From Deltaproteobacteria bacterium UBA1386 (GTDB lineage Bacteria; Desulfobacterota; Syntrophorhabdia; Syntrophorhabdales; Syntrophorhabdaceae): 56,965 bases of DNA. The stretch is taken from assembly GCA_002305765.1 (NCBI GenBank), contig DBQU01000093.1, positions 1 through 56,965 of the forward strand, written 5' to 3'. The position numbers were made by a program, and so were the translations under genes. This document shows, in pieces, positions 8,849-17,913 of the stretch (position 1 is its first letter; each line of letters opens with the position of its first letter). The notes beneath the pieces were generated by a model. It ran no database searches. It was not told the origin of the DNA and saw nothing but the letters and a program-made list of their open reading frames with translations.

Positions 8849-9491
8849 CCTCTATCCTGACAAGGCGTCTTCCAAAGCTCGCGAGCTTGGGATCGTGGGT
8901 CACGACGATGATCGTCTTCCCCTCGTCGTTGAGCATCCGGAACAGCTCCATGATCTCGCCGCCGGTCTTCGAATCGAGGGCCCCCGTGGGCTCGTCGGCG
9001 AGGATGAGGTCCGGGTCGTTGACGAGTGCCCGCGCTATGGCCACGCGCTGCTGCTCGCCCCCGGAGAGCTGCGATGGTTTGTTGTGTATCCTGTGTTCCA
9101 GACCGAACCTCCCGAGCAGTACCTTCGCCTTGTCCCGGGGGTGCTTGATATCCTTTCTGGAATACACTATCGGTATGAGAACGTTTTCAATGGCGTCGAG
9201 ATAAGGGAGGAGGAAGAACTGCTGGAAGACGAAACCGATGTGGTTGTTCCGCATATCGGCAAGTTTTTCATCGTCGAGGCCGTCCACATTGGTATCGGCG
9301 AAGATATACTCGCCTTCAGTCTGCTTGTCGAGAAGCCCGATGATGTTCATGAGCGTCGTCTTGCCAGATCCGGAGACACCCATGAGAACGACGAACTCGC
9401 CCTTTGTCACAGTGAGGTCGATGCCCTTGAGGATGGGAAGCTCACGGTCCCCCACGAAGTAGCTCTTCCTGATGTCCTTGAGAACGATCAC
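8817..9491 (-). CDS. ABC transporter ATP-binding protein (LolD/MacB type)
   Basis: A 224-residue ATPase with all ABC motifs: Walker A GVSGSGKTT (38-46), a Q-loop, the signature LSGGEQQRVAIARAL, Walker B LILADEPTGALDS and the H-loop VTHD. Length and sequence fit the LolD/MacB subfamily, which powers mechanotransmission permeases rather than classic substrate translocation. It overlaps the adaptor gene by 4 nt upstream and the first permease gene by 32 nt downstream. Confidence 0.92.
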   Translation of the reverse strand: MIVLKDIRKSYFVGDRELPILKGIDLTVTKGEFVVLMGVSGSGKTTLMNIIGLLDKQTEGEYIFADTNVDGLDDEKLADMRNNHIGFVFQQFFLLPYLDAIENVLIPIVYSRKDIKHPRDKAKVLLGRFGLEHRIHNKPSQLSGGEQQRVAIARALVNDPDLILADEPTGALDSKTGGEIMELFRMLNDEGKTIIVVTHDPKLASFGRRLVRIEDGAISEDIAT

Positions 9492-10621
9492 TTTCTTGGG
9501 CCCGCGTTGTTCTGCGGCTTGTTCGCGGCCGGAGCCATGGATGGGACGACGACCTGCTGCCCCTCGGTGAGCCCGGATATTATCTCAGTGTAGCTCTGGT
9601 CGCGCACGCCGGGAACGATCTCCTGGCGGATGGTCTTGCCCTTCGATCTCACGTAGACGACATTCTTTCTGTCCTCAAAGCGTATCGCCCCGTTGGGCAC
9701 GACGATCACATTGGCCTTTTCCTCGATGACGATCCGGACGTGACTTGTCATCTCCGGCTTCAGGGTGAGGGCGTCGTTGGGGTCGATCTTGACGATGGCG
9801 AGGTAGTAGACGATATTTTCCTTGATCTCCGGCTGGGGATAGATGCGGTCTATGACGCCCCTGTATAACTTGTCGCGGTAAGCGTCGACCCAGTACTCCA
9901 CCTTGAGCCCCGGCTTCACCCTTCCGATGTCGGTCTCATCCACGTATATCCACATCTCCAGCTTCGTGGGGTCGATGATGGTAATCAGGTTCGGCGCGGA
10001 CAGGCCCGAGACCACCGTCTCCCCTTCCTGGGTAGCGACGGACGAGATGTACCCCGATATGGGGGCATAGATCTTCGTGTAGCTGTGGCTCACCTTGAGC
10101 GCCTTCAACTTCTCCTGGGCTTCCCTCACCTTCGCCTTGCCGAGCTCCACCTGGGCGCGGGAAACGTCGAGCTCGCGCTTGGCCTTTTCCACGCTGTCTT
10201 TTGTGGTGTATTCCTTCGCGAGAAGACGCTGCTCCCTTTCGTAGTTCGTCTGGTTGTAGAGGTCCTGCGCGCGTTTCGCCTCGAGGTCCCTGCGCTGCTG
10301 CTCCACGGCGGCCTCCGCGTTGCGGATATTCGCGAGGATCTCTCGATCGTCTATCTCGACGATAAGGTCGCCCTTCTTCACGTAATCTCCCACCTGGAAC
10401 TTGAGCCTGTTCAGGGTTCCCGTCGCGCGGGTGCCGACCTTGACGATGGCTCCCACCTGGGCCTTTATGATACCCGTCTGCTCCGTGGAATAGACAACAC
10501 TGGAGCGCTTTACCGTGAAGAGCTCCCCCTCTTGCTGTTTCTCACCCTTCCGGGTAGCGAAAAAAACGATGAGAATGATAACGCAGAGGGCCGCGATCGC
10601 GTACAGGATCTTTCTTTTCAT
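9488..10621 (-). CDS. MacA/HlyD-family periplasmic adaptor
   Basis: A 377-residue membrane-fusion protein. It has an N-terminal signal-anchor helix (about 5-22), a split lipoyl domain (VGTRATGTLNRLKFQVGDYV), a long alpha-hairpin (about 95-170) with coiled-coil character, and beta-barrel and membrane-proximal domains. It bridges the inner-membrane ABC complex and the TolC-type channel encoded just upstream. Start and stop codons overlap its neighbours by 4 nt on both sides. The C-terminus is Pro/Asn/Ala-rich. Confidence 0.9.
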   Translation of the reverse strand: MKRKILYAIAALCVIILIVFFATRKGEKQQEGELFTVKRSSVVYSTEQTGIIKAQVGAIVKVGTRATGTLNRLKFQVGDYVKKGDLIVEIDDREILANIRNAEAAVEQQRRDLEAKRAQDLYNQTNYEREQRLLAKEYTTKDSVEKAKRELDVSRAQVELGKAKVREAQEKLKALKVSHSYTKIYAPISGYISSVATQEGETVVSGLSAPNLITIIDPTKLEMWIYVDETDIGRVKPGLKVEYWVDAYRDKLYRGVIDRIYPQPEIKENIVYYLAIVKIDPNDALTLKPEMTSHVRIVIEEKANVIVVPNGAIRFEDRKNVVYVRSKGKTIRQEIVPGVRDQSYTEIISGLTEGQQVVVPSMAPAANKPQNNAGPRK

Positions 10622-11931
10622 TGGCGCTGGTCCCCGAGATAGGCCGCCTTTTCGAGGTAGGCCAGCGCGACCTGTGCCCTGGCCAGGGAGCTGACGTAGC
10701 TTTCGTTGGCCGAAGCGAGGTCCTTCTCGCTCTGGAGAAGGTTCAGGATATCGCCCTTCCCCTCCATGTATTCGCCGTAAAGCTGGTTGAAGTTCGAGGT
10801 CGCCTCCCGGACGAGTTCCGCGTACAGCTTCACGTCCGAGATGCTCAATTCGTAGTCTTTGACCGCCCTGGCAATATCGAGACTGGTGGTCCTCCTGGTC
10901 TCGGCGAGCCTCTGGCGTGCTGCGTTGACGTCGCTCATGGCACCTTGCATGTTGTAGTACCTGCCAACCCCGTCGAAGAGGGGGAAGGAAAGGCTGACCA
11001 TGAAGGCGTCCGTCCTGCCGTCAGGAAAGAACCGGCTGTCCTGCCTGGTCTGCTGAAGGGTGGTGTCTATTTTCGGATACCAGGCGCTCTTCTTCTCGTC
11101 GTAGACCGTCATCAACCTGTCTATCTCTCTTTGCTGGGTTATGATCTCGGGCTTTGTTGCGAGGGCCCTGTCGTTCAGGCTCTTGTAATCGGCCGTGAAC
11201 GTGGGGGCCGAAAGCGGACCCTCGACATCGAAAGGGTCCGGCACCGGGACGATGATGAGCGACCTCACCGATTCCAGCGATTTTTCGTACTCCTTCCTGG
11301 CCTTTTGCAGATCGATCCTGGCGTTGAGGAATCGGACCTCCGCCTGAAGCAGTTCACTTTTCTTCGCAACCCCTTCCTCGTATCTCCCTCGAGTAAGGTT
11401 GTGTATCTTCTGCGCCGCCTCCAGTGCTTCCTGCCTCTTTCCGACGATGGACTTTGCCCCAAGCGCGACATAGAACGCGTTCTTGACGTTGAATACGACA
11501 TCTTCCCGGACGCTCTTGAAACGCTCCTTCTCCCTTTCCCAGACCGCGAAGGCACCCTTTCTCTTCGCCCAGCGCTCGCCGCCGTCGAAGACCCGCCAGG
11601 AGAGCGAGCCGGTGAACGTGAAGGCGTCACGGGAATCGGTGGTGTCCCTCAGGTTGCCCGTATAGGTGCTTATCGGCGTCATGGGAGATATCGTCCGTAT
11701 GTACGAGGACCCGATCTGGGCCTGCGGCAGAAAGGGATCTATGGACGATATGTAGGAAAACCGCGACCTCTTGACGAACTCCTCCTGCTCCTTCATGACG
11801 TAGGATTCGCCCAGACCGTTCTTTATTGCGTCGTCAAGGGTGATGCAAAGACCCGTCGCGGGAAAGAGGAGAATGAAGAGGAAGCAGACGGCCCGCCATA
11901 GCGGGGTATGTCCTGTCGAACGAATTCTCAT
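10618..11931 (-). CDS. TolC-family outer-membrane efflux protein
   Basis: A 437-residue outer-membrane factor. A signal peptide (WRAVCFLFILLFPATGLC) leads into two OEP repeats with long helices, including NAFYVALGAKSIVGKRQEAL and a C-terminal half ending near LARAQVALAYLEKA. It forms the exit duct of the tripartite pump. The start is placed at 11931, directly before the signal peptide. In-frame ATGs at 11940 and 11958 are also possible, but the open frame up to 12009 begins upstream of the -10 box and cannot be the start. It is the first gene of the five-gene operon. Confidence 0.87.
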   Translation of the reverse strand: MRIRSTGHTPLWRAVCFLFILLFPATGLCITLDDAIKNGLGESYVMKEQEEFVKRSRFSYISSIDPFLPQAQIGSSYIRTISPMTPISTYTGNLRDTTDSRDAFTFTGSLSWRVFDGGERWAKRKGAFAVWEREKERFKSVREDVVFNVKNAFYVALGAKSIVGKRQEALEAAQKIHNLTRGRYEEGVAKKSELLQAEVRFLNARIDLQKARKEYEKSLESVRSLIIVPVPDPFDVEGPLSAPTFTADYKSLNDRALATKPEIITQQREIDRLMTVYDEKKSAWYPKIDTTLQQTRQDSRFFPDGRTDAFMVSLSFPLFDGVGRYYNMQGAMSDVNAARQRLAETRRTTSLDIARAVKDYELSISDVKLYAELVREATSNFNQLYGEYMEGKGDILNLLQSEKDLASANESYVSSLARAQVALAYLEKAAYLGDQRQ

Positions 11932-11997
11932 GTGGTCCATGAACTGAGCTCGCGCCATCTTATCCGCGGAAACGTCTTTAAAACTGCCGCAAGTGCT

Positions 11998-12026
11998 ATT
12001 GTAGCACAATCATTCTTCTGTCACAA
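11998..12026 (-). promoter_or_regulatory. sigma70 promoter of the tolC efflux operon
   Basis: On the minus strand TTGTGA (12026-12021), a 17-nt spacer, then TACAAT (12003-11998). Transcription would start near 11991, about 60 nt before the chosen tolC start. Confidence 0.6.
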
Positions 12027-12079
12027 TCGAAAGGCATGGGGTCAGGCTCGAAAAGATTGGGGAACAAGGAAGAAGAAAA

Positions 12080-12152
12080 TGCCGAGGAACGGAATTGAAC
12101 CGCTGACACGGGGATTTTCAGTCCCCTGCTCTACCGACTGAGCTACCTCGGC
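12080..12152 (-). tRNA. tRNA-Phe (anticodon GAA)
   Basis: A 73-nt cloverleaf: 7-bp acceptor GCCGAGG/CCTCGGC, D arm GCTC/GAGC, anticodon stem GGGGA/TCCCC with loop CTGAAAA giving anticodon GAA, a 5-nt variable loop, a T arm with TTCAATT loop, and discriminator A. The CCA end is not encoded. The 11932-12286 gap contains this gene, its promoter, the tolC operon promoter and the leader of the DUF1015 gene. Confidence 0.97.
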
Positions 12153-12162
12153 AATGTGTAAA

Positions 12163-12192
12163 TTTAAAACACAACCCGCCGCGCCCTGTCAA
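12163..12192 (-). promoter_or_regulatory. promoter of tRNA-Phe
   Basis: On the minus strand TTGACA (12192-12187), an 18-nt GC-rich spacer and TTTAAA (12168-12163). The predicted start lies only a few bases before the mature tRNA 5' end at 12152. Confidence 0.6.
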
Positions 12193-12286
12193 CAGTTTAC
12201 TTGGAAAATGAGCGCCCTGAAACCTTTGACAGGACCCGCCAACGTATGTTACACAGATTCAGCGTACCCCCGAGCAGGTTGAACTG

Positions 12287-13498
12287 ATGAAGCCATTCAA
12301 CGGAATACTTTACAACACCCGGAAGACCGACGGCATTGCAGATCTCGTCTGTCCTCCCTATGACGTGATCGAGGACACGGAGCCCTATTACGCGAGGAAT
12401 CCATTCAATGCCATACGATTGGAGCTTCCCCGTGACCTGCCCGGCATGGACAGGTACCGGAACGCGAAGAACACCCTCGACGACTGGCTCTCCAAGGGCG
12501 TTCTCGTACCCGATCCAGGAAAGTCCATCTATGTCTACGAGCAGGAATTCACCGTTCAGTCGTCAACGTTCCTCAGGAAGGGCTTTATCGGGCTCCAGAG
12601 GCTCGACAGGGAACGCATCCTGACGCACGAACAGACGCGAAAAAAGGCCAAGGCCGACAGGGAACAACTCATCGGCACCCTGAAGACATACACCAGCTTT
12701 ATCTTCGGCCTCTATGACGACAGGGAGAAGAAGATCCGGGGTCTCCTCGACACCGCACCGGTAGAGCCGCTCTTCGAATTCACCGACGAGCAGTCCATAC
12801 GGACCAGGTTCCAGCGAATCGCGAATCCTGACTCGATCTCCGCCATTACCGCCATTCTCGATACGAAATACATCTACATCGCCGACGGGCATCACAGGCT
12901 CGACGTGTCCTACCGCCTGGGTGTCCCCTATGCCCCCTTCTATCTCACGGACATGTATGATGAGGGCATCGTGATCCTTCCCTACCACAGGCTGGTCAAG
13001 TTCGCACGCAAGAGGTCCCTGGCGGAACTCACCGCGGCACTCGGGGAGTATATGGCGATCGAAAAAAGGCCCTTCGCAGGCGATGACGCACTCGAAGGGG
13101 TCCTCACGGCTGTCGCCGCATCGTCACGCCCGGCCTTCGCCTTCTTCTCGGCCGACGACCTTCAGCACCTGTACCTGGCCGTGGAGAAGTCCCCGCTCCC
13201 CCTATACAGCTCTCCGGACATCCCTGACGGCCTTAAGAGATTGAAGGTGAATGCCATCCACAGTGGGGTCATCCGCGGGATCATGGGAATAGTTGACGAA
13301 GAGATCTCCTTCACGGAGGACCACAGGTGGTCTGTCGATTCCGTGAGGAACGCCTCCAGTGATCTGGCATTCTTTCTCCCCCCCACGACCGTCGATGAGG
13401 TGAGAGACATTGCCGAGAACGGCCTCGACATGCCCCCGAAATCGACGTTCTTCTACCCCAAGATCCTGACGGGCCTTGTATTTTACAGGTATGCGTGA
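12287..13498 (+). CDS. DUF1015 family protein
   Basis: A 403-residue member of the widespread DUF1015 family. The family hallmarks are present: VCPPYDVI near residue 21, an LTHEQT segment near 112 and DGHHR at 200-204. The last resembles the ParB/Srx-fold nucleotide-binding motif seen in some free-serine kinases. The biochemical role of the bacterial family is not established, so a kinase activity is only a hypothesis. The following methyltransferase start overlaps its stop by 8 nt, so the two are co-translated. Confidence 0.85.
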   Translation: MKPFNGILYNTRKTDGIADLVCPPYDVIEDTEPYYARNPFNAIRLELPRDLPGMDRYRNAKNTLDDWLSKGVLVPDPGKSIYVYEQEFTVQSSTFLRKGFIGLQRLDRERILTHEQTRKKAKADREQLIGTLKTYTSFIFGLYDDREKKIRGLLDTAPVEPLFEFTDEQSIRTRFQRIANPDSISAITAILDTKYIYIADGHHRLDVSYRLGVPYAPFYLTDMYDEGIVILPYHRLVKFARKRSLAELTAALGEYMAIEKRPFAGDDALEGVLTAVAASSRPAFAFFSADDLQHLYLAVEKSPLPLYSSPDIPDGLKRLKVNAIHSGVIRGIMGIVDEEISFTEDHRWSVDSVRNASSDLAFFLPPTTVDEVRDIAENGLDMPPKSTFFYPKILTGLVFYRYA

Positions 13499-14231
13499 CA
13501 TCGTCGGAAAGGACGAGACCCTCGACATTCTCTGCAACGAAGAACTGCGGATCATCCAGAAAAGAAAGGGGTACCGGTTCTCCATCGACGCGATCCTCCT
13601 CGCCGCCTTCGTGGTCCTGAAAAAGCATGAAAGGCTGTTGGATATCGGTTCCGGTTGTGGTATCATACCTATCTATATTTCGAAAAAAGGTTGTAGAAAC
13701 GAGATGATCGGCGTGGAACTACAGACGGATCTCTATGAGACGGCGCAAAAGAACAGCTTGATAAACCATTGCGAGGACCACGTCCGTTTCATCAACGCCG
13801 ATATCAACACCCTTCTTCGGGACATGAGGCGGACACCCTTTCACGTGGTCCTATCCAACCCCCCGTACACGAAACGCAGAAGCGGCAGGGAGTGTCCGGA
13901 AAGGTCGCGCTTCCTGGCCCGCAACGAGGAAACCCTCGACCTCGAGGCCCTTGTGGGCGCAGCATCGTCTCTCCTCGTGAAAAAAGGTCGCTTCTATGTC
14001 ATCTACCCGGCCCGTCGCGCCGGGGAGCTCATCCAGTCGGCGGCGTCGCGGAAATTGGCGCTCAAGAGACTGCGCACCGTCCACCCCCGGAGAGATGAGA
14101 GCGCCAACCTCATCCTGGCGGAATTCGTGAAGGACGGCGGAGTCGGGGCCGCCATCGAGAGACCGCTCTATGTGTATGACGGAGACGCCATCTCTGCGGA
14201 AGTAAAAGAATACTATTCATTTGGAGACTAG
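13491..14231 (+). CDS. TrmN6-like tRNA/rRNA N6-adenine methyltransferase
   Basis: A 246-residue class I SAM methyltransferase. The SAM-binding motif is LLDIGSGCGIIPIYIS, and the catalytic NPPY motif (SNPPYTKRRSG) is typical of enzymes that methylate an exocyclic amino group. The family (COG4123) includes TrmN6, which makes m6A37 in tRNA-Val. The ATG at 13491 is preferred to a TTG at 13476. The polyprenyl synthase gene follows after 2 nt. The exact substrate is inferred from the family. Confidence 0.8.
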   Translation: MRDIVGKDETLDILCNEELRIIQKRKGYRFSIDAILLAAFVVLKKHERLLDIGSGCGIIPIYISKKGCRNEMIGVELQTDLYETAQKNSLINHCEDHVRFINADINTLLRDMRRTPFHVVLSNPPYTKRRSGRECPERSRFLARNEETLDLEALVGAASSLLVKKGRFYVIYPARRAGELIQSAASRKLALKRLRTVHPRRDESANLILAEFVKDGGVGAAIERPLYVYDGDAISAEVKEYYSFGD

Positions 14232-14233
14232 TC

Positions 14234-15202
14234 ATGTCGGGATTCACGCAGATCATCCAGAAGGACCTCGATGAGCTCGAGTCGTCGATCGATGAGCTCA
14301 TCAGCACTCGGGTCAGCTACATCAAAGAGATCGTCACCTACATCATAAGATCCGGCGGCAAGAGGGTGCGCCCTGTCCTTGTCATGCTCTGCTCCAAGCT
14401 GTGCGGCTACCGGGGGAGGAAACACATTCCCTACGCCGCGATCATCGAGTTCATCCACACCGCCACCCTGCTTCACGATGACGTCGTGGACAACGCCAAG
14501 ACCAGGCGGGGCCTGTCCACGGTGAACACGGTCTGGGGCAACGAGCCCAGCGTGCTGGTCGGGGACTTCCTCTACTCCAGGTCTTTCGAGCTCATGTCCC
14601 GGGACGGCAATAACGAGATCCTCAAAACGATCTCGAAGGTGACGACGGCACTGTCCGAGGGAGAGATCCTCGAGATAGTCAAGACCGCCGACGTGGAAAC
14701 GACCGAAAAGGATTACTACGAGATAATCGGCAACAAGACGGCCGTTCTTTTCGGAGCCGCCTGCGAGATAGGAGCCATCCTCGGCGGGAGGCCCGACAGT
14801 GAGCGACGGGCGTTGAGGAATTTCGGATACGATCTCGGCATAGCCTTTCAACTCATGGATGACGTCCTCGACTACACATCGTACAACGACGTTCTGGGTA
14901 AGCACGTGGGAACCGACCTGAAGGAAGGCAAGGTAACCCTTCCTCTCATCCACGTTCTCAGGAATGCCGGTGAAAAGGACAAGACCCAGATAGAAAAGAT
15001 CTTTGCCAAGCAGAAAATAACACAGCGTGATTTCGATCGCGTGCTTGCCATCATAGAAAGGAACGGCGGCATCGCCTACACCCTGAAAGCAACGGAAAGA
15101 CACCTCACGCAGGCAAAGAAATATCTCGAGATCTTCCCCGCGTCACGGTACAGGAAAGCCCTTCTCGAACTGGCCGACTACATGCTGAAAAGAGAGATGT
15201 AG
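14234..15202 (+). CDS. ispB: polyprenyl diphosphate synthase
   Basis: A 322-residue trans-isoprenyl diphosphate synthase. Both aspartate-rich motifs are present: DDVVD at 82-86 in LLHDDVVDNAKTRRG and DDVLD in QLMDDVLDY. The GGKRVRP substrate motif is at 41-47. It elongates farnesyl diphosphate into the long side chain of menaquinone. The residues before the first DDxxD are small, fitting a long-chain (octaprenyl/solanesyl) product, but chain length cannot be set from sequence alone. It starts 2 nt after the methyltransferase stop. Confidence 0.88.
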   Translation: MSGFTQIIQKDLDELESSIDELISTRVSYIKEIVTYIIRSGGKRVRPVLVMLCSKLCGYRGRKHIPYAAIIEFIHTATLLHDDVVDNAKTRRGLSTVNTVWGNEPSVLVGDFLYSRSFELMSRDGNNEILKTISKVTTALSEGEILEIVKTADVETTEKDYYEIIGNKTAVLFGAACEIGAILGGRPDSERRALRNFGYDLGIAFQLMDDVLDYTSYNDVLGKHVGTDLKEGKVTLPLIHVLRNAGEKDKTQIEKIFAKQKITQRDFDRVLAIIERNGGIAYTLKATERHLTQAKKYLEIFPASRYRKALLELADYMLKREM

Positions 15203-15220
15203 AGAAGACGGTTGCAGCGC

Positions 15221-15253
15221 GCTTGAATCGCTTGAGCCGCTTGAACGTGAGAA
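15221..15253 (+). repeat. 9-nt period intergenic repeat (family A)
   Basis: Three tandem units GCTTGAATC, GCTTGAGCC and GCTTGAACG, then TGAGAAACTAAAAGA, between ispB and glgC. Both the units and the tail match the reverse complement of the repeat at 198-233. Confidence 0.7.
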
Positions 15254-15292
15254 ACTAAAAGACCTCCGTATCGAATTAGAGGGTTATACAGG

Positions 15293-16507
15293 CTAGAGGA
15301 CCTCTCCTTTGGGGATCACCACTATTCCTTCGTCGGAGACGAAAAACCTCTCGCGGTCCTTTTCCAGGTCGTAGCCTATCCGCATGCCGTCGGGTATGCG
15401 AACGCCCTTGTCTATGATGGCCCTTCTTACCTTCGCCCTCATGCCGACGACCACATTGTGGAAGAGAATGGACTGACTGACCTCGGCGTAGCTGTTGACG
15501 CGAACACCGGGTGAAAGAACGGAATTGCGCACTGTGCCACCGCTGATGATGACTCCGCTGCAGATGATCGAATCGAGAGCTTTGCCCGCCCTGCCCCCTG
15601 TCTCGTCTGCAAAAACGGTCTTCGCCGGGGGGTACTGCCCCTCGTAGGTCCTGATAGGCCAATCCCGGTCGTACAGATTGAATTCCGGGGTAACCGAAGC
15701 AAGGTCCATATTAGCCTGCCAGTACGCCTCGATCGTACCGATATCCCTCCAGTATGCACTGTCGCGGCCCTTCCCGACGCCGAACCGGTAGACAAAAACG
15801 CGGTTACGGGGATACATGAAGGGTATGAGGTCCCGCGCAAAGTCATGGAAAGATCCCTCATTCCGGGCGTCCCTCGTGAGCATGTCGATAAGGACGTCAC
15901 GCTTGAAGACATAGACCCCCATGGAAACGAAGGCCTTGTCGGGAACTCCGGGCATGGGGCGCGGTTCCGCCGGCTTTTCCTCGAAACCTATGACCCGCGA
16001 ATCGGAGCCTGTGTGGATGACGCCGAACCGCGAGGCCTCCGAGATATCGACCTCGATACCGGAGATGGTCATGTCCGATCTCTTGCTCTGGTGATATCTC
16101 ACGAAATGGCTGTAATCCATCTTATACACGTGATCTGCGGAAAGGACGACCACATGGTCGGCATCCACCTGCCTCAGGTGATAGAGGTTCTGATATACCG
16201 CGTCGGCGGTGCCCCTGTACCAATCCTCTCCCACCCTCATCTGGGGCGAGAGGTTGGAGACGAACTCGCCCAACTCGGGATTAAGGATGCTCCAGGCGTC
16301 GCGTGTGTGCTCAATGAGGGAATGCGATTTGTACTGGGGAAGCACGAATATCCTTCTCATGCCCGAATTGACGCAGTTGCTCAGCGTGAAGTCGATGATG
16401 CGGTATTTGCCGCCGAATACCACGGCGGGTTTCGCCCTGTCCCGCGTGAGCGGATGCAACCTCTCGCCCGCACCGCCGGCGAGAACGAAGGCGACCGCGT
16501 TATGCAT
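15293..16507 (-). CDS. glgC: glucose-1-phosphate adenylyltransferase
   Basis: A 404-residue ADP-glucose pyrophosphorylase, which makes ADP-glucose for glycogen synthesis. The N-terminal nucleotidyltransferase has the pyrophosphorylase signature VLAGGAGERLHPLTRDRAKP and the GKYRIIDFTLSNCVNSG motif. The C-terminal left-handed beta-helix carries hexapeptide repeats (ISGGTVRNSVLSPGV). The start at 16507 matches the usual family N-terminus and has GAGG close upstream; an ATG at 16522 would add five residues. rsmI lies 82 nt upstream on the same strand. No other glycogen gene is in the window. Confidence 0.92.
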   Translation of the reverse strand: MHNAVAFVLAGGAGERLHPLTRDRAKPAVVFGGKYRIIDFTLSNCVNSGMRRIFVLPQYKSHSLIEHTRDAWSILNPELGEFVSNLSPQMRVGEDWYRGTADAVYQNLYHLRQVDADHVVVLSADHVYKMDYSHFVRYHQSKRSDMTISGIEVDISEASRFGVIHTGSDSRVIGFEEKPAEPRPMPGVPDKAFVSMGVYVFKRDVLIDMLTRDARNEGSFHDFARDLIPFMYPRNRVFVYRFGVGKGRDSAYWRDIGTIEAYWQANMDLASVTPEFNLYDRDWPIRTYEGQYPPAKTVFADETGGRAGKALDSIICSGVIISGGTVRNSVLSPGVRVNSYAEVSQSILFHNVVVGMRAKVRRAIIDKGVRIPDGMRIGYDLEKDRERFFVSDEGIVVIPKGEVL

Positions 16508-16589
16508 GATCCTCGATCTCATGGGCCTGTCAACATTATGATGGGCTGAAGGCCCGTATTCAACAAAAATCGAAAAGGATCCGTGCGGA

Positions 16590-17273
16590 TCATCTTTCGC
16601 TTCCGGCGACCATAAAGGCGTACTCTCCCCTTTTCTCCTCTCCCGAGAGTTCTTCGATGACCTCACTCACGGTGCCCCGATAGGTTCTCTCGAAGAGCTT
16701 TGTCATCTCTTTCACCGCGACCATCCTCCTGTCTCCCATGATGTCGAGAACATATCCGAGGGTCTCCTCGATGCGGCGCGGCGACTCGTAGAAGACAATC
16801 GGGTACGGAAACGAAGAAAGCTCTTCGAGGGCCCTCTTCCGTTTTCCTTTCTTGAGAGGAAGGAAACCGTAGAAGATGAAGCGGTCCGCAAAAAGACCCG
16901 ACACAGAGACCAGCGCCGAAACCGCTGAAGCTCCGGGTATGGCACGGACCTCGATGTCCTCCGCGACGCACTTGCTGACAAGAATACTGCCAGGGTCGGA
17001 GATGCAGGGAGTCCCGGCAGCCGTTATGATCGCGACCTTCCTGCCAGCCTTGAGGCTGCGGATTATTCCCGCGGATCTCCTCTCCTCGTTGTAGCTGCTG
17101 ATACCCAGGATGGCGTTCTTGATGCCATAATGATTGAACAGCTTCAAAGCGCGCGATGTGCTTTCCGCCACGACGAGATCGACCTCTTTCAGAACATCTA
17201 TCGCCCTGAGGGTGATGTCCCCGAGGTTGCCGATGGGAGTTGCGATGACATAGAGAATCCCTTGCGAATCCAT
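16590..17273 (-). CDS. rsmI: 16S rRNA 2'-O-ribose C1402 methyltransferase
   Basis: A 227-residue tetrapyrrole-methylase-fold enzyme that methylates the 2'-O of C1402 in 16S rRNA. Diagnostic stretches are LYVIATPIGNLGDITLRA, TAAGTPCISDPG and YESPRR. It is shorter than the common 270-290 residue form because the small C-terminal domain is absent; short versions occur in several phyla. The ATG at 17273 begins the conserved N-terminus; the open frame upstream to 17360 has no homology. Confidence 0.92.
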   Translation of the reverse strand: MDSQGILYVIATPIGNLGDITLRAIDVLKEVDLVVAESTSRALKLFNHYGIKNAILGISSYNEERRSAGIIRSLKAGRKVAIITAAGTPCISDPGSILVSKCVAEDIEVRAIPGASAVSALVSVSGLFADRFIFYGFLPLKKGKRKRALEELSSFPYPIVFYESPRRIEETLGYVLDIMGDRRMVAVKEMTKLFERTYRGTVSEVIEELSGEEKRGEYAFMVAGSER

Positions 17274-17337
17274 GACTATCAAGCATATTACAACCCAAAA
17301 CTCTTGACAAGGCCAAAAAAGTTTAAGAGAATTAAAT

Positions 17338-17913
17338 ATGAGTATCAAGGTTGCGCTCATAGCGGGTTTGTGCCTGTTGCCGCTTCTGGCATACCCGGCG
17401 ATCTATACCTACGTGGATGATAGCGGCACCTCTCACTTCACGAACATTCTTCCCGTCGGTAAGAAATTCAGGGTCGTGATCTCTGAACGCATAAGACACG
17501 TCGTTGCGCGGGTATTCAACAACACCACCTATGACGGGATCATCGAACGCCACGCGCAGACGCACGGGATAGATCCCTCGCTCGTCAAGGCGGTTATGAA
17601 GGCCGAATCGAATTTCAACCCCAATGCCATGTCGCATAAAGGCGCTCAGGGCCTGATGCAGCTTATGCCGGACACGGCACGTTTGATGAAGGTAGATAAC
17701 CCCTTCGATCCCGAAGAGAACATCCGGGGCGGGACGAAATACCTGAAATATCTGGGCGAGACGTTCGGGGGCAATCTCGACCTCGTGCTGGCGGCATACA
17801 ATGCCGGTCCGGCGCGGGTCAAGGAGTACAACATGAGCATCCCGCCTTACGATGAAACACGCACATACGTTCAGCGGGTCAAAACCTACTATAACTCGTT
17901 CAAGAAGAATTGA
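17338..17913 (+). CDS. lytic transglycosylase (SLT domain)
   Basis: A 191-residue exported murein transglycosylase. It has a signal peptide (1-20), a short DUF4124-like segment (AIYTYVDDSGTSHFTN) and an SLT catalytic domain (about 65-185). Glu90 in MKAESNFNP is the catalytic acid, followed by the family motifs GAQGLMQLMP and AYNAGP. It cleaves glycan strands to 1,6-anhydro ends. A TTGACA box at 17304-17309 precedes it. Its stop overlaps the pgsA start by 1 nt. Confidence 0.92.
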   Translation: MSIKVALIAGLCLLPLLAYPAIYTYVDDSGTSHFTNILPVGKKFRVVISERIRHVVARVFNNTTYDGIIERHAQTHGIDPSLVKAVMKAESNFNPNAMSHKGAQGLMQLMPDTARLMKVDNPFDPEENIRGGTKYLKYLGETFGGNLDLVLAAYNAGPARVKEYNMSIPPYDETRTYVQRVKTYYNSFKKN